Source: Hyphomicrobiales bacterium
GTDB lineage: Bacteria > Pseudomonadota > Alphaproteobacteria > Rhizobiales > Rhizobiaceae
Length of the DNA: 64,000 bases
Reading direction: 5' to 3'
NCBI GenBank assembly: GCA_900473805.1
Contig: UCMS01000027.1
Coordinates: forward strand, 211,357-275,356
In this document: in pieces, positions 44,621-53,744 of the stretch
Numbering within the stretch: position 1 is the stretch's first letter
Layout: each line of letters begins with the position of its first letter
Notes under the pieces: generated by a model
What the model was told of the DNA's origin: nothing
What the model saw: only the letters and a program-made list of their open reading frames with translations
Databases searched by the model: none
Position numbers and translations under genes: made by a program

Positions 44621-47600
44621 TACAGATCCTCCAGGATGACCAGGACATCGCCGGCCTTGACGTTGCGACCCGGCCCGGCACGCAGATCCCGGACGCGGCC
44701 GGCAGCATGGGCGGTGACGGTGATTTCCATTTTCATCGACTCGATGATGGCAAGCGTATCGCCTGCCTGCACCGACTGGCCTTCCTCGACCAGCAGTTTC
44801 CAGACATTGCCGGGTACGGCACTTTCCACCCCGAAGCAGCCTTCCGGAATATCGCCGTGAAGGCCGGGGCCGGCTCCTTCATCCACCTGGAAACTATCGA
44901 GCCCCTCATCCTTCCAGCGCTTTCGCTCCGCCTCGAAGGCCGCCTGCTGTCCCTGCTTGAAGGCGCCGATGCTCTCTGCATTGCGGGCCATCTCCGCCTC
45001 GTAGTCGGCGAAGGAGAAGGTGCCCTCCTCGATGCGGATCGGATAGCCGCCATGCGGGAAGGCGGCGCGGGCTTCCGTCAGTTCTTCGTGGGAGACGGGG
45101 AAGAAGCGGATCTGGTCGAAGAAGTCGAGCAGCCAGGGCTTGTCCCTGGCAAAGACGTCCGTCTGCCGCCAGGTGTTCCAGACCTGAATCGTGCGGCCGA
45201 AGAGCTGATAGCCCCCCGGCCCTTCCATGCCGTAGATGCACATATAGGCGCCGCCGATGCCGACGGCGTTTTCAGGCGTCCAGGTGCGGGCCGGATTGTA
45301 CTTGGTCGTCACCAGTCGATGGCGGGGATCGATGGGGGTTGCGACCGGCGCGCCGAGATAGACATCGCCGAGGCCCATCACGAGATAGGAGGCGTTGAAG
45401 ATCGTGTCCTTCACCGCCTGCTCGTCGGGAAGCCCGTTAATGCGGCGGATGAACTCGATGTTGGACGGGCACCAGGGGGCGTTAGGACGCACGAGTTCCT
45501 GATACTTGCGCATGGCCAGTTCCGCATCCGGATCGTTCCAGGAGAGCGGCAGCCAGACGGTCCGGCTCGGCACCCTGACGGCGGAGACCGGAGGCAGGCT
45601 TTTCTCGATCTCGGCCAGTGCGGCCAAGAGTTTCGACCGCGACAGCGTGGTGCTGTCATAATGGATCTGCAGCGAGCGGATGCCGGGCGTCAGATCAATC
45701 AGGCCCTGAAGTCTTGCCTCTTTCACTGCCTGCATCAGCAGATGGACGCGCATGCGAATGCCGATATCGAGTTGCATCGGGCCGTATTCGACCAGCAGAT
45801 TGTCATCGCCCTGGCGGCGATAGACGACGGGAACGGTGCCCGCCTCTGTCGCTCCGATGACTGCCGACCCGGCTGCTTCTGATATGCGCTTCACTGTCGG
45901 TCCCGCCAGCGGATCGCTTGCGCGCGCCACGGCATGAAACCGGATCTTATCCCCCGGCTTGAACTGACCCATCTTCCACTGCTCGTCGCGGGCAATCACC
46001 GCCGGGCAGACGAAGCCGCCGAGGCTTGGGCCGTCGGGGCCGAGGATGATCGGCATGTCGCCGGTGAAATCGATGGCGCCGATCGCATAGGCGTTATCAT
46101 GCAGGTTGGAGGGGTGAAGCCCCGCCTCGCCGCCATCGGTGCGCGCCCATTTGGGGGCCGGGCCGATCAGGCGGACACCTGTGCGCGCCGAGTTGAAATG
46201 CACCTCGTAAGGTGTCGAGAAGAGTGTCTCGATGTCTTCCTCGAGGAAAAAGTCGGGCGCGCCATGCGGACCGTAGAGCACACCGACAGACCATTCGCGG
46301 GTCAGTTCCGCCGGTTCCGTTGCCGGCAGGACATTGGTCTGGTTCCGGCGGGCCAGGCGCAAGACATGGCCTGCGCGAAGCGTACCGGTGGCGTTGCCGC
46401 CGAATTGGCCGAGGCCGAAGGTGGCGCGGGAGCCCATGACCAAGGGGGCATCGAAGCCGCCGGAGACCGCCAGATAGGCGCGCTGACCGGCACCGGCGAT
46501 GCTACCAATGGCCAGTGTCTGGCCGGCCTTGACCTGGACCGCCTGATCATGGGGCAGCTCGACGCCGTCGAGCTTCATCGGCATCACCGCGCCGGCGAGC
46601 GCGATCACGGTATCGGAGAAGACTTTCAGCACCGGCCCGGAGACGGTGAGCTCAAGGGCCGCCGTATGATCGTGGTTGCCGACCAGCCGGTTGGCATGGC
46701 GGAAGGAGCGTTCGTCCATCGGGCCCGAGGGCGGCACGCCGACATGCCAGAGGCCGAGGCGGCCGGGCAGTTCCTGCAGGCTCGACTGCGCACCGGGGGC
46801 GATAACCTCGACGACATCGGGCACGAAGGCAAAATCCTTCAACGCCGTGGTCGCAACATCACCGCTGCGGAACAGGTCGGAGGCGGCGATGGCCTTGAGG
46901 TACTCGAGGTTGGTCTCGATGCCGGCAAGCGAGGTTTTTTCGAGCGCGGAGGAGAGCGCCGCAATGGCCGTATCCCGATCCGCTCCCGACACAATCACCT
47001 TGGCGAGCATGGGATCGTAGAAGGGTGTAACCTCGGTCCCTGTTTCCACCCAGCCGTCGACACGGACGCCCTCGGGGAAGACCACTTCCGTCAGCAGGCC
47101 GGCACTCGGACGGAAGCCGGCATGGGGCATTTCGGCATAGACGCGCGCCTCGATCGCCGCGCCCCTTGGCACGAGGTTTTGCCTGCCCGTCAGCACGTCT
47201 TCGCCAGCGGCCTGTCGGATCATCCATTCGACCAGATCCAAACCGAAGACGGCTTCCGTGACCGGATGTTCGACCTGCAGTCGGGTGTTCACCTCGAGGA
47301 AGTAGAATTCTTCGCGGGCGGGATCATAGATGAATTCGACCGTGCCGGCGGAGGCGTAAGCGACCTGCTGGCCGAGCGACACGGCAGCGGCGTGCAGGCG
47401 CTGGCGCACGGCATCGGACAGACCAGGTGCCGGCGTTTCTTCGATGACCTTCTGGTTCCGGCGCTGGAGCGAGCAGTCGCGTTCACCGAGCGCAATCACC
47501 CTCCCCTTGCCGTCGCCGAAGATCTGCACCTCGACATGACGGGCCTTGGAGACGAAGCGTTCGAGATAGACGCGGGCGTCGCCGAAGCTGGATTTTGCCG

Positions 47601-48156
47601 TGCGCTGGACCGTGTCGAAGGCTGCGGCAAGCGCCTCCGCATTGTCGCAGAGCTGCATGCCGATCCCGCCGCCGCCGGCTGTCGATTTCAGCATTACCGG
47701 ATAGCCAATCTGCTCCGCTGCGGAGAGCGCCTCTTCCCGGCTGTCGAGCAGGCCGGAGCCGGGCAAGAGCGGCACGCCGCTCGCCTTGGCAAGTTCGCGG
47801 GCCGTGTGCTTCAGGCCAAAGGCGGAGATATTGTCCGGCGTCGGGCCGATGAAGGTGATGCCTTCCGCCTTCAGCCGTTCGGCAAAGCCGATGTTCTCCG
47901 ACAGGAAGCCATAGCCGGGATGCACGGCTTGCGCACCCGTCTGACGGCAGGCGGCAATCACGGCGTCGACGTTGAGATAGCTTTCGCTGGCGGGTGCGGG
48001 GCCGAGGCGCACCGCCTCGTCGGCCATCAGCACGGCCTTCGAAAAGCGGTCGGCATCGGAATAGACCGCAACGCTTGCGATCCCCATCTTCTGAAGCGTC
48101 TTGATGACGCGCACGGCGATTTCGCCGCGATTGGCAATAAGAACCTTCTTGAACAT
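44620..48156 (-). CDS. Biotin-dependent urea/guanidine carboxylase
   Basis: The 1178-residue protein has an N-terminal biotin carboxylase domain ([29 protein letters not shown] loop at about 160, [16 protein letters not shown]), then carboxyltransferase (KipA/KipI-like AHS2 and AHS1) domains, and a C-terminal biotinyl domain with the lysine in [10 protein letters not shown]. The enzyme carboxylates urea to allophanate, or guanidine to carboxyguanidine. The operon's guanidine riboswitch and two DUF1989 genes favour guanidine as the real substrate. Substrate-determining residues were not checked against a characterised enzyme. TGATG junction with the upstream gene. Confidence 0.93.
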   Translation of the reverse strand: MFKKVLIANRGEIAVRVIKTLQKMGIASVAVYSDADRFSKAVLMADEAVRLGPAPASESYLNVDAVIAACRQTGAQAVHPGYGFLSENIGFAERLKAEGITFIGPTPDNISAFGLKHTARELAKASGVPLLPGSGLLDSREEALSAAEQIGYPVMLKSTAGGGGIGMQLCDNAEALAAAFDTVQRTAKSSFGDARVYLERFVSKARHVEVQIFGDGKGRVIALGERDCSLQRRNQKVIEETPAPGLSDAVRQRLHAAAVSLGQQVAYASAGTVEFIYDPAREEFYFLEVNTRLQVEHPVTEAVFGLDLVEWMIRQAAGEDVLTGRQNLVPRGAAIEARVYAEMPHAGFRPSAGLLTEVVFPEGVRVDGWVETGTEVTPFYDPMLAKVIVSGADRDTAIAALSSALEKTSLAGIETNLEYLKAIAASDLFRSGDVATTALKDFAFVPDVVEVIAPGAQSSLQELPGRLGLWHVGVPPSGPMDERSFRHANRLVGNHDHTAALELTVSGPVLKVFSDTVIALAGAVMPMKLDGVELPHDQAVQVKAGQTLAIGSIAGAGQRAYLAVSGGFDAPLVMGSRATFGLGQFGGNATGTLRAGHVLRLARRNQTNVLPATEPAELTREWSVGVLYGPHGAPDFFLEEDIETLFSTPYEVHFNSARTGVRLIGPAPKWARTDGGEAGLHPSNLHDNAYAIGAIDFTGDMPIILGPDGPSLGGFVCPAVIARDEQWKMGQFKPGDKIRFHAVARASDPLAGPTVKRISEAAGSAVIGATEAGTVPVVYRRQGDDNLLVEYGPMQLDIGIRMRVHLLMQAVKEARLQGLIDLTPGIRSLQIHYDSTTLSRSKLLAALAEIEKSLPPVSAVRVPSRTVWLPLSWNDPDAELAMRKYQELVRPNAPWCPSNIEFIRRINGLPDEQAVKDTIFNASYLVMGLGDVYLGAPVATPIDPRHRLVTTKYNPARTWTPENAVGIGGAYMCIYGMEGPGGYQLFGRTIQVWNTWRQTDVFARDKPWLLDFFDQIRFFPVSHEELTEARAAFPHGGYPIRIEEGTFSFADYEAEMARNAESIGAFKQGQQAAFEAERKRWKDEGLDSFQVDEGAGPGLHGDIPEGCFGVESAVPGNVWKLLVEEGQSVQAGDTLAIIESMKMEITVTAHAAGRVRDLRAGPGRNVKAGDVLVILEDL

Positions 48157-48809
48157 CAGGCCGCCTCGTCGTCCCAGACGAGCACCCGGATCGGGGTCGG
48201 ATCGAAGCCGTTGCAGGGGTTGTTGATCTGCGGGCAATTGGAGATGACGAGCAGCACGTCCATCTCCGCCTTCAGCTCGACATAGTCGCCGGGGGCGGAA
48301 ATGCCGTCGACGATGGTCATTTCGCCTGACGGTTCGATCGGCACGTTCATGAAGAAGTTGATGTTCGGCACGACGTCGCGCTTGCTCATGCCATGTTTGG
48401 AAACCTCGATGACGAAGTTGTCGCGGCAGGCATGCAGGTACTTCGTATAGTGGCCGAAGCGGACCGTGTTGCTCTCGCAGGAGCAGGCGCCGGCAGAGGT
48501 ATCGTGCCGGCCGCAGCTGTCGGCGGTAACCGTCAGCATCACCCGGCCTTCGTTGGAGATCACCTTGGTGCCGGTGGAGATGTAGGCAGCACCCTGCTCG
48601 CGCATGGTGTCCTGGCTCGAATAGCGCTCGGAGAAATCATGGGCGTTGTAGAAGAGCGTATCGACGGCCTGCTGGCCATAGGTGTCCTCGATGCGGACCA
48701 CCTGGCCCTTCTTGATGAAGGTCGAGAAGGGTGCTTCGGCTGCGATGTAGTGATCCTGCGTGGTGTTGGAGAGCGTGCGGGCGGGAGAGGTCTGGATAAA
48801 ACTGGTCAT
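48156..48809 (-). CDS. DUF1989 protein 2 (urea-carboxylase-associated; carboxyguanidine deiminase subunit)
   Basis: This 217-residue protein has the DUF1989 pattern: [43 protein letters not shown] and the C-terminal [24 protein letters not shown]. The cysteines and histidine fit a metal site. Paired DUF1989 proteins next to a carboxylase were long called urea-amidolyase-associated proteins and are now known to form a carboxyguanidine deiminase (CgdAB) releasing ammonia and allophanate. Which of the two is CgdA or CgdB is not decided here. Confidence 0.9.
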   Translation of the reverse strand: MTSFIQTSPARTLSNTTQDHYIAAEAPFSTFIKKGQVVRIEDTYGQQAVDTLFYNAHDFSERYSSQDTMREQGAAYISTGTKVISNEGRVMLTVTADSCGRHDTSAGACSCESNTVRFGHYTKYLHACRDNFVIEVSKHGMSKRDVVPNINFFMNVPIEPSGEMTIVDGISAPGDYVELKAEMDVLLVISNCPQINNPCNGFDPTPIRVLVWDDEAA

Positions 48810-48823
48810 GGTCGCCTCTCCTC

Positions 48824-49651
48824 TCACAGGGCCGCAAAAGCGTTGTTTTCGAAGCCCCTGACAGCTTCTGCAGTCGCGGTCCGGCACAGATCATCCGCCG
48901 CTGGCTCAAGGGCCGCGATCCTGAGGATGCTGACGGGATTGGGGGTGTAGACCGGGTTTGGATCGAGCGGATGCGGGCAATTCGAGAAGCCGACGATCAT
49001 GTCCATCTCGGCACGCAAATCGACATAGTCGCCATCTTCAACGAGATCGGGTTTCCATTCGAATTTGCCATCGCCATCGACGCGGACGGGTGCGAAAAGG
49101 GCGAGAGCCGCCGGAATGTCGCGCTTGTCGAGGCCGGCCTTGGTGGCAACAAGCACAAAGTTGTCGCGGGTGTTGCGCAGTGCTGGACCGTTCTGGCCGG
49201 CATATTTCTTCGCGTTCGATGCGGCTGTCGAGCCGCCCATCAACACGTCATGGGCGCCGGAGCTATCCTCGGTGATCGAGAACATGACCTTGCCCATGTC
49301 GGAGAAGATGACACGCCCCTTTCCAAGCCCGGTGGTCCACTGCACCTTGACGGTATCAGGCAGGTTCATGCGCTCGGTCGGGTCCTCGGCGTTCCAGGCG
49401 ACGACCGATACGGTCGAAAAACCGTCGTCGAGCGCGATGCGCAGCGTCTCATTGGCCTTGACGCGGGTCCACCAGTACCAGCCGCCGGGCAGGTTTTCCT
49501 GGTGCACGATCTTTTCAGCAGCGATGGCGGGCGCGGGCTTCTCGCTCTTGCCCGGCAGCGCCTTCGGTGCGAATTCCAGCCCCTTCTTCTGATGCTCCTC
49601 GTAGCGCGCCCGGTTGGCGGCGATCTCTTCGGGGGAACGTCGGATATGCAT
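48824..49651 (-). CDS. DUF1989 protein 1 (urea-carboxylase-associated; carboxyguanidine deiminase subunit)
   Basis: This 275-residue protein has a charged N-terminus (MHIRRSPEEIAANRARYEEHQKKGLEF) and a DUF1989 domain: PGGWYWWTRVKANETLRIALDDG, SGAHDVLMGG and FSNCPHPLDPNPVYTPNPVSI. It is longer than its partner. ATG 49651 is preferred to 49657 because GGAG then has six bases of spacing. It lies 14 bases before its partner and 38 bases after the ATPase gene. Confidence 0.9.
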   Translation of the reverse strand: MHIRRSPEEIAANRARYEEHQKKGLEFAPKALPGKSEKPAPAIAAEKIVHQENLPGGWYWWTRVKANETLRIALDDGFSTVSVVAWNAEDPTERMNLPDTVKVQWTTGLGKGRVIFSDMGKVMFSITEDSSGAHDVLMGGSTAASNAKKYAGQNGPALRNTRDNFVLVATKAGLDKRDIPAALALFAPVRVDGDGKFEWKPDLVEDGDYVDLRAEMDMIVGFSNCPHPLDPNPVYTPNPVSILRIAALEPAADDLCRTATAEAVRGFENNAFAAL

Positions 49652-49689
49652 TGTCATCTCCAGTGGTTTCGTTGGCCGGGTCGTCCCGG

Positions 49690-50478
49690 CTATTGACCCT
49701 TTGAAGAGACCGGGCCGTCCCGGTCGGGGCGAATGAGGGAGGCCTCGCCCGCCTTGCGGGGCGGCCAGATGGCGATGTCGCGGGTGATCGTCGCGCCGTA
49801 GCGGAGCTTTTCCTCCGGGCGGTCGCGGGGGCGCTCGAAGGCAACGACGCGGGTCGCAAGCGTGAAGGCCTCGCGCATGTCATGGGTGACCATGACCACG
49901 GTCATCGGCGCTTCGTGCCAGAGCGTCTTCATCAGCGTGTGGATTTCAGCCCGAATGCCGGGATCGAGCGCGCCGAAGGGTTCGTCGAGCAGCAGAACCT
50001 TGGGCCGCATGATCAGCGCTTGGGCGAGCGCCAAGCGCTGCTGCATGCCGCCGGAGAGCTGGGCCGGGTACTTGTCCTCGGAACCGGCAAGCCCGACCGC
50101 CGCGATCATCGCGCGGGCCTCGTCCTCAACCGCCCGCTTCGCGGCACCGAACAGCCGGGCGGCGAAGCGGGAGGCTTTCAACTCCTTGCCGAGCATGACA
50201 TTGGCGAGAACGGTCAGATGCGGGAAGACCGAGTAGCGCTGGAAGACGACGCCGCGGTCCGGCCCCGGCTCCTTCGGCAAGGCCAGACCATCGAGCAGGA
50301 TCTCACCCTTGGTCTGGCGCTCCTGGCCGAGCAGCAGGCGCAGGAAGGTGGACTTGCCGCAACCGGACGGGCCGACCAACGCGACGAAGGCTCTGGATTC
50401 AATCTCGATCGAGACATTCTCCAGCACGATCTGGTCGCCATATTCCTTCCAGAGGTTTTTGATGGAGAGCGCGCTCAT
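49690..50478 (-). CDS. ABC transporter ATPase, NitT/TauT type (guanidine/urea operon)
   Basis: This 262-residue ATPase has Walker [11 protein letters not shown]-loop FQRYSVFPHLTVLANV, signature LSGGMQQRLALAQAL, Walker B KVLLLDEPFGALDP and H-loop MVTHDMREA, as in SsuB/TauB/NrtD. It overlaps the permease gene by 4 bases. The C-terminal 30 residues are an extension with no known motif. Confidence 0.94.
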   Translation of the reverse strand: MSALSIKNLWKEYGDQIVLENVSIEIESRAFVALVGPSGCGKSTFLRLLLGQERQTKGEILLDGLALPKEPGPDRGVVFQRYSVFPHLTVLANVMLGKELKASRFAARLFGAAKRAVEDEARAMIAAVGLAGSEDKYPAQLSGGMQQRLALAQALIMRPKVLLLDEPFGALDPGIRAEIHTLMKTLWHEAPMTVVMVTHDMREAFTLATRVVAFERPRDRPEEKLRYGATITRDIAIWPPRKAGEASLIRPDRDGPVSSKGQ

Positions 50479-51293
50479 TTACCCTTCTCCAGTTCGGACC
50501 AGGGGAAGACGGCGATGCGCAGGCGATCGAGCAGGATGTCGGTGAGGATCGCAAGCAGCGTGATCCACAAGACATAAGGGAAGATGACGTCCATCGAGAG
50601 ATAGCGGCGGACGAGGAAGATGCGGTAGCCAAGGCCGCTGTCGGAGGAGATCGCTTCGGCCGCGATCAGGAAGAGCCAGGCAGGGCCAAGCTGCAGGCGG
50701 AGCGTGGTGATCAGGCGCGGCAGGATCTGCGGCAGCACCACACGCAGCGCAATCTGCCAGGAGGAGGCCGACAGTGTTTCGGCCTTGACGATCATTTCAC
50801 GCGGCAAGGAGATGGCGGTGAGCGCCAGGTCACGGACCATGATCGGCGCGACGCCGATGACGATCAGCGCGATCTTGGAGGCCTCGCCGAGCCCCATGAC
50901 GATAAAGAGGATCGGCAGAAGGGCCAGCGGCGGGACCATGGAGATCGCGCCGACAAATGGCGAAAGCGCTGCCCGCGCATAGGGCAGGATGCCAATCACC
51001 AGACCCAGCAGGAGTGCGATCGCTGTGGCAATGCCCAGCCCGACGGAGAGCCGCCAGAGGCTCGCCCAGGTGTCGGACCAGAGAAGATATTCGCCGGTTC
51101 GCACATCCGGCGTGAACGCCATCCGATTGATCCCGTCCCACAGGGCCGCGAAACCGGGCAGCAGCTTGTCATTCGGGTTGTCAGCCAGCCGTTCGGCCGA
51201 GCCGATCATGTAGGCGCCAAGCACCAGTACGAAGGGCAAGAGCACGAGCGTCAGGCGCGCGCCATTTCCGGGATGAGCATTGATCCAGCGCAT
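50475..51293 (-). CDS. ABC transporter permease, NitT/TauT type
   Basis: This is a 272-residue inner-membrane permease with about six helices. The coupling loop reads LPREMIVKAETLSASSWQIALRVVLPQILPRLI, in the SsuC/TauC style. It lies downstream of its substrate-binding protein, from which it is separated by a perfect hairpin. Confidence 0.94.
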   Translation of the reverse strand: MRWINAHPGNGARLTLVLLPFVLVLGAYMIGSAERLADNPNDKLLPGFAALWDGINRMAFTPDVRTGEYLLWSDTWASLWRLSVGLGIATAIALLLGLVIGILPYARAALSPFVGAISMVPPLALLPILFIVMGLGEASKIALIVIGVAPIMVRDLALTAISLPREMIVKAETLSASSWQIALRVVLPQILPRLITTLRLQLGPAWLFLIAAEAISSDSGLGYRIFLVRRYLSMDVIFPYVLWITLLAILTDILLDRLRIAVFPWSELEKGK

Positions 51294-51326
51294 CGACCAC
51301 TCCAGGGTTTCAGGGAGGCAGACGCC

Positions 51327-51351
51327 GCCCGGAGGACATCATCCTCCGGGC
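51327..51351 (-). other. Hairpin between binding-protein and permease genes (guanidine operon)
   Basis: GCCCGGAGGA (51327-51336) and TCCTCCGGGC (51342-51351) are perfect arms with a 5-base loop. There is no T-run, so it is a candidate stabiliser or attenuator at the 3' end of the binding-protein message. Confidence 0.65.
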
Positions 51352-51364
51352 AGCGATCATGGCC

Positions 51365-52438
51365 TCAGAGCGCACCCTTGGCGGCAGCGTCCATGTAGGT
51401 GGTGGTGAAGCGGAACTTGACGTTCTCCTTGTCACCGAGAACAGACCCATCCGGCATCTCGATCCCGATGACGTCTGCAGAGGGAGCGCCACTCCCGAGA
51501 AGGCCCTTTTCGAAAAGGAAGTTGCGAACGAGGTCCGTGGTCTTCGGAAGTTCCGGGGACGCTGTGAAGGCCACGGCATCGGTCGGCTTATCGAAGAGCT
51601 TGGTGGCGGCCATCTGTGCCTCGAAGCCGGCGAGGTCTGTTCCCGATGCCGCACCCATCGCGGTGCGGGCTGCCTTGCCCTCTTCGGTATCGGCGGTCAT
51701 GACGGCCATGGTGTCGTACCAGATGCCAGCCAGCGCCTTGCCGAAGTCCGGATTGTCCTTCAGCACATCGGTATTGGCGACCATCAGGTCGATGATCTCG
51801 CCCGGGATCTGCGAGCTGTCGAAGACCTTTTTCGCGGAGGCGTCTCCCAGGATCGTTGAGACCAGCGGGTTCCAGGTCACGACAGCGGTCACGTCAGGCG
51901 TCTGGTAGGCGGCGACCATGTCGGCATCCGAGGTGTTGACCACCTTCACATCCCGCTCGGAGGAGCCGATGCTTTCGAGCGCGCGGGCGAGCAGATAGTG
52001 CGAGACCGAGAACTCGACGAGATTGACGTTCTGGCCCTTCACATCCTCCAGCTTGTCCTTGCCCTTCAGGATCAGAGCGTCGTTGCCATTCGAGAAGTCG
52101 CCGACGATGACGGCGGTCGTGTCGACGCCACCAGCGGCCGGGATCGACAGGCCATCCATGTTGGTGAGGGTCACCGCGTCGAAGGCTCCGGCGGTATACT
52201 GGTTCATCGATTCCACGTAGTCGTTGAACTGCGTGACCTCGATGTTGATGCCGTATTTGTCGGCCCACTTCTTCACGATGCCAGTGTCATTGGCATAGCC
52301 CCAGGGCATCCAGCCGACATAGATCGACCATGCGACCTTGAAGTCCTTCTTCGGCGCGGCTTCGACCGGTGTCATCTGGCTGAAAGCGAGCGCGCCGGCC
52401 AGCGCCGTGATGGACAGGAGTGTCTTGACAGTCTGCAT
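51365..52438 (-). CDS. ABC transporter substrate-binding protein (probable guanidine or urea-related)
   Basis: This is a 357-residue periplasmic protein. The signal peptide MQTVKTLLSITALAGALAFSQMTPVEA precedes APKKDFKVAWSIYVGWMPWGYANDTGIVKKWADKYG, typical of NitT/TauT-type binding proteins, with ITVTQFNDYVESMNQYTAGAFDAVTLTNMDG-like segments. ATG 52438 has GGGGAA upstream; longer in-frame starts would lie inside the riboswitch terminator. It is the first gene behind the riboswitch, so import should rise with cytoplasmic guanidine. Specificity is inferred from the operon. Confidence 0.92.
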   Translation of the reverse strand: MQTVKTLLSITALAGALAFSQMTPVEAAPKKDFKVAWSIYVGWMPWGYANDTGIVKKWADKYGINIEVTQFNDYVESMNQYTAGAFDAVTLTNMDGLSIPAAGGVDTTAVIVGDFSNGNDALILKGKDKLEDVKGQNVNLVEFSVSHYLLARALESIGSSERDVKVVNTSDADMVAAYQTPDVTAVVTWNPLVSTILGDASAKKVFDSSQIPGEIIDLMVANTDVLKDNPDFGKALAGIWYDTMAVMTADTEEGKAARTAMGAASGTDLAGFEAQMAATKLFDKPTDAVAFTASPELPKTTDLVRNFLFEKGLLGSGAPSADVIGIEMPDGSVLGDKENVKFRFTTTYMDAAAKGAL

Positions 52439-52463
52439 GTAGAAATTCCCCTTTTGCATCTTC

Positions 52464-52503
52464 AAAAAGGGATCGGCATGGACCATCGCTCCGCCAATCC
52501 CTT
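52464..52503 (-). terminator. Riboswitch-controlled intrinsic terminator
   Basis: On the minus strand AAGGGATTGGC (52503-52493) pairs with GCCGATCCCTT (52477-52467), 10 of 11 Watson-Crick plus one T-G, and is followed by TTTTT ending at 52464. It sits between the guanidine aptamer and the first gene, so it is the likely expression platform: guanidine binding would favour read-through. Confidence 0.85.
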
Positions 52504-52510
52504 GGCTTAC

Positions 52511-52614
52511 GAGGTCTCCCGGGCTTTTGTCCCGCCGTGCACCCGATGGGATGTCTCTCCATCGGGAGCCGCTCTCGGACCAGCCACGCCTGACGGCGCC
52601 GGAACCCTAGCGGC
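52511..52614 (-). ncRNA. Guanidine-I (ykkC) riboswitch aptamer
   Basis: Read on the minus strand, the hallmark ykkC segments occur in order: CTAGGGTTCCGG (from 52610), TGGTCCGAGAG (about 52584-52574), a hairpin with perfect 8-bp arms (52559-52566 with 52542-52549), then CACGGCGGGACAAAAGCCC and GGGAGA (ending 52515). These are the conserved guanidine-binding elements of the class. Genes downstream (importer, DUF1989 pair, carboxylase, AtzF) match the known regulon of this riboswitch. Confidence 0.95.
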
Positions 52615-52631
52615 TAACTCGACTGGAAAAA

Positions 52632-52648
52632 TGCAAATGGCGTGCCAA
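52632..52648 (-). promoter_or_regulatory. Sigma-54 promoter of the guanidine operon
   Basis: On the minus strand the sequence TTGGCACGCCATTTGCA matches the -24/-12 consensus YTGGCACGRNNNTTGCW at all but one fixed position. GG and GC are 10 bases apart as required. Transcription would start at about 52621, immediately before the riboswitch aptamer. The -24/-12 form implies RpoN and an activator such as NtrC; a TGCACC half-site at 52698-52703 is a weak candidate binding site. Confidence 0.85.
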
Positions 52649-52776
52649 ATGGAAAAAACGAACAAATGGGCAGCGCTGCTGCCAGCAACCGCGTATTGGT
52701 GCATACATTTGGAGCAAAACTGCCCGCAAAATGGGCGTCGGCATTATCTAAAGGGTTGTACTGACCGCCGGCACGG

Positions 52777-53736
52777 TCATGACCTTATCTTTGCGCTGCG
52801 ACCATAGGCGAGCAGCATGCTGATGATCACTGCGCCGTAGATGATCTGTCGGCCAGCCTCGGGCATCTGCATAATGGACAGCACTGAGTTCAACAGGACA
52901 ATCAACACCACGCCAACAAGCGTGCCGGTGTAGCGACCCTGTCCGCCGAGAATGCGGGTGCCGCCCAAAACGACCGCAGCAATCGCCGGCAGGAGATAAG
53001 GCATCCCCATGCCCTGATAGGCCTTGGCCGAATACCCGGCCAGAAGCACGCCGGCGACCGCTGCGCAGAGGCCGGAGATCATGAAGGCACCGACGATGAT
53101 ACGGCGGGTGCGAATGCCGGACAGATAGGCCGCGCCTTCCCGGTTGCCGGTTGCATAGATCGAGCGTCCGAAGCTCGTGCGGGCCAGGATACCGGCGATG
53201 CAAATCGAAACGGAGGCCCAGACGAAAATTGCCACCGGAATGCCCAGAATGTCGTCGGCCGCGAGAAAGCGCATCAACGGCGTTGCCTGATCCTGGGGCG
53301 CGAATCCGCCCGTATGGGCGACCATGAGGCCACGCAGCACCGAATCGACGCCGAGTGTGAAGATCATCGAGGGAATGCGCAGATAGGCCACCCCGAACCC
53401 GTTGACGAGACCGACCATCAGCCCGACTGCAAGGCCGGTTGGCAGGGCCATATCTCCCCCGACGCTTGCCGCCATCATGGCAGAGGCGGTCAACGTCCAG
53501 GGAACAGAAAGGTCGATATGCCCGAGCAGAATGACCATCATCATCCCTGCGGCGACGATGCCGAGGAACGACCCGGTCTGCAATTGCTGCAACAGGTAAT
53601 TGGGCGACAGAAGCGGCGCCGTGCCCTGCACACTCAGCGTGTAGCCCGTACCGATCAGCAGGATCACCAGAATAAAGAGCGACGAGATGACGATCGGTCT
53701 GTTTTCGGGACGAATGTTGAAAAAAAAATTGGTCAT
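52777..53736 (-). CDS. Ribose-type ABC transporter permease (second)
   Basis: This 319-residue permease of the RbsC/BPD_transp_2 family has about nine helices. Characteristic parts are AAGMMMVILLGHIDLSVPWTLTASAMMAA and AAVVLGGTRILGGQGRYTGTLVGVV. It is the last gene of a four-gene sugar transporter. It ends 129 bases before the sigma-54 promoter of the guanidine operon; only a weak GCCC/GGGC fold (52722-52736) lies between, so a terminator is not clear. Confidence 0.93.
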   Translation of the reverse strand: MTNFFFNIRPENRPIVISSLFILVILLIGTGYTLSVQGTAPLLSPNYLLQQLQTGSFLGIVAAGMMMVILLGHIDLSVPWTLTASAMMAASVGGDMALPTGLAVGLMVGLVNGFGVAYLRIPSMIFTLGVDSVLRGLMVAHTGGFAPQDQATPLMRFLAADDILGIPVAIFVWASVSICIAGILARTSFGRSIYATGNREGAAYLSGIRTRRIIVGAFMISGLCAAVAGVLLAGYSAKAYQGMGMPYLLPAIAAVVLGGTRILGGQGRYTGTLVGVVLIVLLNSVLSIMQMPEAGRQIIYGAVIISMLLAYGRSAKIRS

Positions 53737-53744
53737 CCCATCAC

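Noticed and set aside
45934..48285. A 783-codon open frame opposite the carboxylase gene
   Set aside because: It mirrors the codons of a clear biotin carboxylase and shows no motif, signal or ribosome site of its own.
52439..52486. Longer substrate-binding-protein N-terminus from ATG 52486
   Set aside because: It would place coding sequence inside the riboswitch terminator and put residues before the signal peptide.
52722..52736. GCCC/GGGC fold as a terminator for the ribose-type operon
   Set aside because: The stem is only 4-5 pairs, and the T-run is short and interrupted.
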